Below, piece after piece: positions 57,369 through 64,000 of a DNA stretch of 64,000 bases. The stretch's first letter is position 1, and every line of letters begins with the position of its first letter. This DNA comes from Euphorbia lathyris (taxonomy: Eukaryota; Streptophyta; Magnoliopsida; Malpighiales; Euphorbiaceae), in contig NC_088915.1 in assembly GCF_963576675.1 (NCBI RefSeq), forward strand, positions 30,223,501-30,287,500, read 5' to 3'. The notes under the pieces are model-generated. The model saw nothing but the letters and a program-made list of their open reading frames with translations. It did no database searches and had not been told where the DNA came from. A program made the position numbers and the translations under genes.

Positions 57369-58127
57369 AATTATAGTATACGCATGGCATACCACATCAA
57401 ATTCATATGTGGTATGCCATAACTAATAAAATTAAGACATGTGTTAAATTTTTTTTGATAAATAATAAAAAATAATTAATTAATTTCTCTGTTGTCCTTC
57501 TCCCACCAAACACATATCTACCCTTCCGATCGAGTCTGGCGCATCCGCAACCTCCGTCGCCGACCACCATCACTGGATGGAAGAGCCGCCTTCCTGCGTG
57601 AATGCCTTAAATCGATTGAGCAGAGACCTTGCTGTAACTATGAGATTCAAATTTCAATCGAACCTTTCTATTGCTGTAACTATGAGATCTAAATTTTTTA
57701 TTGTGGCTAACGGAAAACTTGACTGCAGCCTTTCTTACCATTTTTGTTATCATTAAACTCCATTAATCCTTCTTATCCAATGTTTGTCATGTTGTATCTT
57801 GTTTTTATAATTTAGTTAATCATCATCTTCTTTTTATCTTGTTTATAAATTAGAAACAAATTGGAGGTCTGCTCCATGATTGACAGCAGCAAATGTTTGA
57901 CAGCCGCTTTTCCATCACGGTGATGGTGTTCTACGACTGAGATGGCGGTGGTCGGTGACAGATATGGTGGTGGTCGGCCGAAAAGGGAACGATAGTTATA
58001 TTCTGGGAGAGAGATGAGAAATCAGAAAAATTATTTATTTATTAATTAACACATGTCTTAATTTTATTGGTTACGGCATACCACATATGAATTTGATGTG
58101 GTATGTCAGGCGTATACTATAATTTCT
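57369..58127. mobile_element. ~760 bp inverted-repeat element
   Basis: The left end GAAATTATAGTATACGC, GCATACCACATCAAATTCAT, ATGTGGTATGCC, AATTAAGACATGTGTT is mirrored at the right end (58040-58127) over about 85 bases. Target duplication not clear. A short frame inside (57492-57692) lacks recognisable content. It lies within a copy of the dispersed family. Confidence 0.75.
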
Positions 58128-60384
58128 CCTCTAAACGATGGACTTCAGCCGAAAAAGGCGGGACCCATGGCAAAGCCTTGAGATTTGACTGTTGGCCCTT
58201 TTGCAATCGAAATAGGGTTAAAAAAACAAACTTTGCAAATTACTTAAAATTTGCAGATTAACTAAACTACAAATCTTGTTTGATTATTTAATTGTAAATT
58301 TCACAAAACACAAAATTCGTGTTTGTAAACTTTTAAACCACATGCAATGCATTTGCAAATCGATCAAATTACAAGATTTATTTTTGTACTGTTCCCTGTT
58401 CAAAATGTATATTAACAATAAAACTTCATTCATTTCAAATTCTAACACAAAAAAAAATTACCAAAAAAAATTGATTTACTAATAATCTGCTTTATTATTT
58501 TATAAAAGAAAAACCGGAAGAAATTATAAACAACCGAAAAACAATAAAATAACATTAATTAGCAATATGCAGTTATTAGGTAATATTGGGAATGTGGACC
58601 CACCTTGTAGTATAGATATAAACCGATAGCTTGGTTTTCATATCTAAGTTTGTACTCAATCTCGTAATCATAACATTGAGCTTCGACTAGACTGGTAATT
58701 ATTGGGAAAGGGTGAGAGAAAGTAGTAATAATAGTGTAGTGGGTCCATTGATTTACAATCGTATGAAATTTAATTGGGTATTACAGATTTTTCAGGCAAA
58801 ATCTTTTGGCTATAATTTGATGGCATATTTGTGCATGTATGTATAGGGGAATAACCCCTAAAATGAAACCTAAACCCTAATTTTGAGACTTGACATTTTT
58901 TTTATCTAATTATTTTGATCTCGAATTAACTTTAATTAAAGTGTTCAACCAAATTTGATTTTGGATTGAATTGTTCCTACTATATATTTAGGAGATTAAT
59001 CAATAAAGAATAAATTTATTCAAACCCAAATATATAACTACATGTTTTAAGGATTTTTGGACCCAAATAAATTTATTCCAGTCTGAATAGCTTCTTTTCT
59101 TTTGTTGATGGAAAAAAGGAGAGCATATGGTGAATACTGTGATTTGGCAAATCATTGATTCGATCTTATTTATTTTCACCATTTTGCTTTCAATTTCCTC
59201 AGATCGATATGATATGGAGATGAAATCGGTAGCAAATAAAATCTCGAGAAGAAAATCAAAAGAGAGCGGCGCAGACGGATTGGAAGAGATGGAAAAACCT
59301 AAAGGGAGCAGAAAGTTGAAGAAGATGGAATGGAATCTACGTCGTTTTCTTTGAGGGGTTGTAGACGCACGCTGGATTGAAACTGCATCCTTTTGCTGAG
59401 TGAGTGTGGACTGTAAAACAAAAGGGCATAATTGTCAATCCAAACTTTGGCAATCGGTGTGGACTTACCAATTTTGCATTGACTTCATTGCTTTTAGACT
59501 GGAATCAAAGGTCAACACGTTTTCTTTTTTTCTCGTTTGTTCACATTTTTATTTTTATTTTTATTTTTTATTTTTATTTTTGCGTTTTGTCACATTTTCG
59601 TATTATTCAAGTTTCTCTTTGCCAAACCAAATTGCTTCCCTCTTGTCCTTAAACCTTAGATACAAGAACAATCTCCTTCGGTCTCACCTCCTTTCTGCAT
59701 CACTGTTGCATTCTTGATGTTCTTAGCATCACGTTTCATGTTGTCAAACAATAAACTTTTAAAGTACTGCGTTTCAATCTAGTTGGGATGTCCGGTTACT
59801 CTCTTCTCTGTTACTAAAAAAAACTACCGTTTCAACCACTACTAAACCACCATTTTTGGAATTGTTAATTCTTTTGCTCAATTAATCAATTTTATTCTTT
59901 AATTAACATTTTTTCTTCCAGTTGTATGTTCTATATTTTTTGGAAAAACACGCAGCGTGTAGGAATTGGCTGCGAAAAATAAGGGGACAACGGTTCCGAT
60001 TAACGCACATTGTTAAAAGTTTACTTACTTAATAACCTTTTCTAATCCGTGATATTATAATGTACCAAATGAAAAAGTCAGCAGCTTAAAAATGCTAATG
60101 TTTTTTTTCCTTAATCTTCTTAAGAGGTTGTCAATTAATTAATTGTTGAATTAAATATGAGATAATTAATGTATTTCTAATTTGTAATTAGAAACACAAA
60201 TTAATTATAATTATGTGATTAAGATGAATTTTGACAGGTAGGAATTGATAGCAGACAGGTCCAGGACGCAAATTAATTGGTATTTGTTCTTTCTTTTTAC
60301 GGGTAATTAGTTGTAGTAGCTCTTTTTTAATCAGTATATCAGTGGATTTTGACTGTTGCTCCGTTTCTAATTAAAATAGGATCT
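58128..60384. other. TE-derived intergenic DNA
   Basis: Nothing gene-like could be supported. 58865-59050 is another copy of the dispersed family (CTAATTTTGAGACTTGACAT; TTTGATTTTGGATTGAATTG). A TTTTTATTTTTA tract is at 59540-59580. Confidence 0.45.
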
Positions 60385-62190
60385 AAAATCCTAAACCCTA
60401 ATTTGTCACGTGTCACTTTTTTTATTTCGGCCCGGTCATTTTGAACTAATTTGATCTTAAATTACGCATTAAAAAAACCTAATAATCAAATTTGATTTTG
60501 GATTAAGTTGATCCTACTAGGAATAGTATTAAATTTTGACGGAGTTTAAAATTATTTACATAAATGACGTGTGTTACTATTCAAGTGGTTCAATCACTCT
60601 TAGATAGTCGGGATTATTTTATTCAAGTGGGGTTTTCACGTTTTCATGTTTTTTCGTGTTTTTTAATGTTTTCGTGTTATTACGTTTTTCTTGTTTTCAT
60701 TGCATTAATTAACGTTTTCCTCGTTTTTTCCAAAATTTTCATGTTTTTTTAAGTTGTAAATTATGGATTTGCCAAAATTTATAGGATTTGAGAAATTGGC
60801 TAGGGGATAATTTTGGAAATTAAGGATGATATTTATTGGGAATAGCTATTCCTAGGTTAAACCAAATGTTGGAATAAAAAATCAACGAATTGTTATTCTA
60901 TTCTCTCCCTATTTCATGAACCAAACGAGCCTTTATTGTGTTAAAAAAAAGAATTGATCAAGAGTTCAAATGTAAATGATTGGGAGAGAGCATGTGCACA
61001 TTATTGGGATGGAGGAAGAGGCCCAATAAAAGTAATATGATAATATATATAAATATGTTTAGTAGATATCTATCTATACAAATATAGATAGCGAATAGAT
61101 CTCTTCTTAGCAAGTTTAATGAGTTAAAAGAAAGAAAAGAAGAAAATTACATTAAAATTTAGGTATGAAAATCACTAAATCGCATTTTTTAAGTTCTAAA
61201 TGACGGAATTCGGCCAAAAGAGAGTGGAATTCTGTATATTTTTAGTTAGTTTTAAGGTCCTAAACGACGGAATTCCATATATTTTTAATTGGTTATTTGT
61301 AACTATATTAGAATTTCCATAATAAATAATCATGTCTTGATAGACTTTCCTTTTCTTTTGTGTCAATAAAATCCCATCGGAAACGGGCCAACAGTCAAAA
61401 CACACAATAAAATTATGGGCCCCACATCTCTGATTTCTCGACTGTTTAGGACCGCGAAAATACGATTCAGTGATTTTCGCACGCTTTTAACCTAATTTTC
61501 CATGAATTATTTTTCACTTTTTTGACCTAATTAATGGATTTCAACCATTAAATTTTAGTTTTTGACCTAATTAATTAATTAATGGTTGGAGAAATGTAAT
61601 AAGCCCACCACTTTTAATTTTAGAATATCCAAATTCACTTGATAATACGGAAAATAACATTAGATAGATGTAACAATGTCGGGTGTACTATTAAAGTCTT
61701 AAAGCTGAAAGGTCACCGTCCCTAGGAACTTGATGTGTAGGGTGTCAGGTTGATACTAATATAAAACAATCCAATTATTAATTATAAATTTATAATCATA
61801 ATGATATCAAATTTTCAATCAATCAAATTTATGAGCACCCATTAATTTTACCCAATTTATTTGGCGTTTTCTATATAATTTTTTGTGTTATAGAAAAATA
61901 TTATCGTGTGAGTTTTTTAGGGTTTGGATTTTGGAACCTTATTTCGAATGCAAACGGGCCAAATGTCAAAACCCGCAGCTTTGTTATGGGCCCCGTTCTC
62001 TTTTGGCCGAATTCCATCGGTTAGAACTTTGAAAATACGATTTAATTATTTTCACGCACTTTTAACATCTTCTTTCTGCAAATTATTTTACGTTATTTAA
62101 ATCTAATTAATAAATTTCGACCACGAATTTTAATTTATAACCTAGCTAATTCATGGATGAAGAAATAGAAAAAGCTCACTTTTAGGTCAT
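60385..62190 (+). repeat. Dispersed repeat family, several copies
   Basis: 60385-60520 repeats AACCCTAATTTGTCACGTG and TTTGATTTTGGATTAAGTTG. 61370-61650 and 61940-62190 are two direct copies of one block: AACGGGCCAA...GTCAAAAC, TATGGGCCCC, GAAAATACGATT, TTTTCACGCACTTTTAAC, GACC.AATT. These match copy a at 56985 in inverted orientation. Between 60521 and 61160 nothing else was recognised. Confidence 0.6.
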
Positions 62191-64000
62191 TGCCGAAAAT
62201 AAATTAATTTGATGCATAATATAACATATAATAAGCAAGTCATTATATCAATAAACTAGTGAAAACTTAGTGTCCAAAGAAAGCTTGCATGCATGTGAAA
62301 AAGTTACGACCAATACCCTTTCTTTATTTAACCCAATAAATGCATCTGAATATTAATTTATTACCTCATAATAAAAGTGAAGTTACTTTTCATGAAGTCC
62401 AAAATGCCCTTTATTGGATCCTCCACCCATCTTTAATGATATTAATGTGTCCTCCTCATAATCACTGACAAATACTAGAGACACAAACAAATTTCAGAGT
62501 TTTTTTCATCTCCCAAGACACCCCTCCCACTCAAAGCAAAGATATATACTTATTTGCAAATTGTATCTGGTACACATTTTTATCATTTTTGCATTTTTTC
62601 GATTTTTATGTTTTCACGTTGTTTTTGTATTTTGATCACCGGATTAAAATGTTAATTTTACTCCAAATAAATATATAACTCGTCTCTTTTTCACAAAAGA
62701 TTCCAAATATTATTTTTTTATTTAAACATAAATTTGGTTCAGTTTTTTGTTAGATCGATATTTTTCGGAATAACCAAATCGATAACCATATGCGGAACAA
62801 GGAAAATTTAACAACCAAGCTGAACCAAAATATTAAAATAACCGAACCAAATAAGAATTTTAGTTCAATTATCGGTTTTTAAACCATTTATCAATAAATT
62901 TATTTGAAAGATTCGATGTGATAGTCGATTAACTGTCTCTTACGTTAAATTCGAAACCCAAAATTCATAAAAGAAATTGTTTGTGTATATTGTTTAATAG
63001 GCTTAGAAGTTAATGTATATGCCATGTACAGTGTACGTAGAATATGACAATGATCAATTTATCCCCAATATGAATTTCATTTGCTATTTTATTTTTTTTA
63101 TTATTTTTTTTAGTTTATGAAGCAAAGATTGATAAAAAAGGAGCACCACGGCAGACTGATAGATAGGAGCAGATCTGCAGCCATCAAAGAAGGGAGATTG
63201 TTCAGATTCAGACCCAAAAAAAACTCAGAAATAAATCAAACAACGGAAAAGAGAATTTTACTGAAAAAGAACCAAGCTGACAGAGAAAGTGAGAAGCAGC
63301 AACTACGAAGGTCAAATCGCCTTCTTAATCCGTGGGAACTGTCGCCTTTCTTAAGGAGAGCAGTCGTGCCATTGAGAAATACCGTCACCCGAGATGAAGG
63401 TGGCTGCGAAATGGGTAAATAGTAAGTTAATCCGAAAATGAGGGTTTTATATCCGTTGTTTATTATTCCGAACTTATCCCTAGGAATTACAGATTAATCC
63501 CTTCAATCATGCTCTTCCATATATCAATTTAGTCCCAATTGTTTAAATATGGTTCAATATATCAATTTTGATCTCGAATTAACCCTAATTAAAGTGTCCA
63601 ACCAAATTTAATTTTAGATTGAATTGATCCTACTATATATCTTGGGGATTAATCAATATCCGGATCCAAATATGTAAATACACATTTTAAGATTTTTCGG
63701 GTGCTTTAATTTTACTTTTTTGATATATTAAGTGCTCTAAAATTAAAACTTATTTCTATATCAGGAATTCCGTCGCTTTTGGTAGAATTCATTCGTTTAG
63801 AGCCTTAAGAACGCAATTTACCGTTTTAATGGCCTTTTTGTAATTTTTATATTTTCTTTCCTTTTTGCCTTTGTTTTTTTTGGTAGAAACAGGAAAGGAA
63901 AAACAAACAAACAAAAAGACTAACCCGGGATCAGTCTAGGCAGGCTGACCCCAACCCTATCCTCTTGAAGAATAGATAAAAGAAAAATGGGAGGAATAGA
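62191..64000. other. Intergenic, with a further dispersed-repeat copy
   Basis: 63550-63800 repeats the family (TTTGATCTCGAATTAACCCT; TTTTAGATTGAATTGATCCT; GAATTCATTCGTTTAGAGCC). No gene is supported; the 101-residue frame at 63117 is discussed under rejected items. The last ~120 bases (from 63880) look different but are cut by the window end. Confidence 0.45.

Noticed and set aside
59400..59717. 105-residue frame
   Set aside because: Half of it is translated TTTTTA repeat; no domain.
63117..63422. 101-residue basic frame
   Set aside because: No recognisable domain, no promoter or intron signals seen; kept out for lack of support though it cannot be excluded.
63880..64000. Possible element end at the window edge
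   Set aside because: Too short and cut by the window; no motif firm enough to name.

Overview
The window is nuclear DNA from a TE-rich eudicot plant. The signs are GT-AG introns, AT-rich intergenic DNA, plant-type Ty3/gypsy and Mutator-like elements, Au-type SINEs, and one conserved housekeeping gene of plant type. No species can be named from the sequence. Only one ordinary host gene is recognisable: the gamma subunit of translation initiation factor eIF2B, on the minus strand in 13 exons (12561-19583, 461 residues predicted, no lesion seen). Two Au-type SINEs and one older inverted-repeat element lie in its introns.

Layout. 1-5836 is the 3' end of a Tat-like Ty3/gypsy retrotransposon: the end of pol, a 2.5 kb untranslated region full of tandem repeats, a polypurine tract and a ~3.1 kb LTR. 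5837-11252 is a Mutator-like element (MULE-1) with ~165 bp terminal inverted repeats, a broken MuDR-type transposase and a broken GRF zinc-finger/membrane protein. 12561-19583 is eIF2B-gamma. From 21346 runs a broken gene resembling the 'putative gypsy type transposon' family. It is cut at 23440 by an LTR that only ends at 52079, because that LTR was itself split by a ~25.7 kb element at 26017-51667. The tail of the interrupted gene, with its stop codon, reappears in frame at 52085-52137.

The 25.7 kb element is the most interesting object here. It is flanked by (TA)n, has degenerate terminal inverted repeats, and carries a FAR1-type MULE transposase (two nonsense codons), an apparently intact ULP1/C48 cysteine protease gene, a broken chimeric gene joining a plant-transposon domain to an FCP1-like HAD phosphatase, and three related small helical proteins, each with its own TATA box. 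It also holds a satellite array with a ~500 bp trimeric higher-order repeat, repeated tRNA-like modules, and a 12 bp palindrome (GAAGACGTCTTC or close variants) at about a dozen sites, often upstream of cargo genes. Two LTRs standing alone with perfect 5 bp target duplications are nested in its repeats.

52138-64000 is more TE debris: a LINE ORF1 (DUF4283-type) split by a 1.5 kb MULE-like element with a 10 bp target duplication, a fold-back MITE family with a second copy at 29.9 kb, another inverted-repeat element, and a dispersed repeat family. No host gene was recognised there. All family assignments come from reading motifs by eye; no database search was run.
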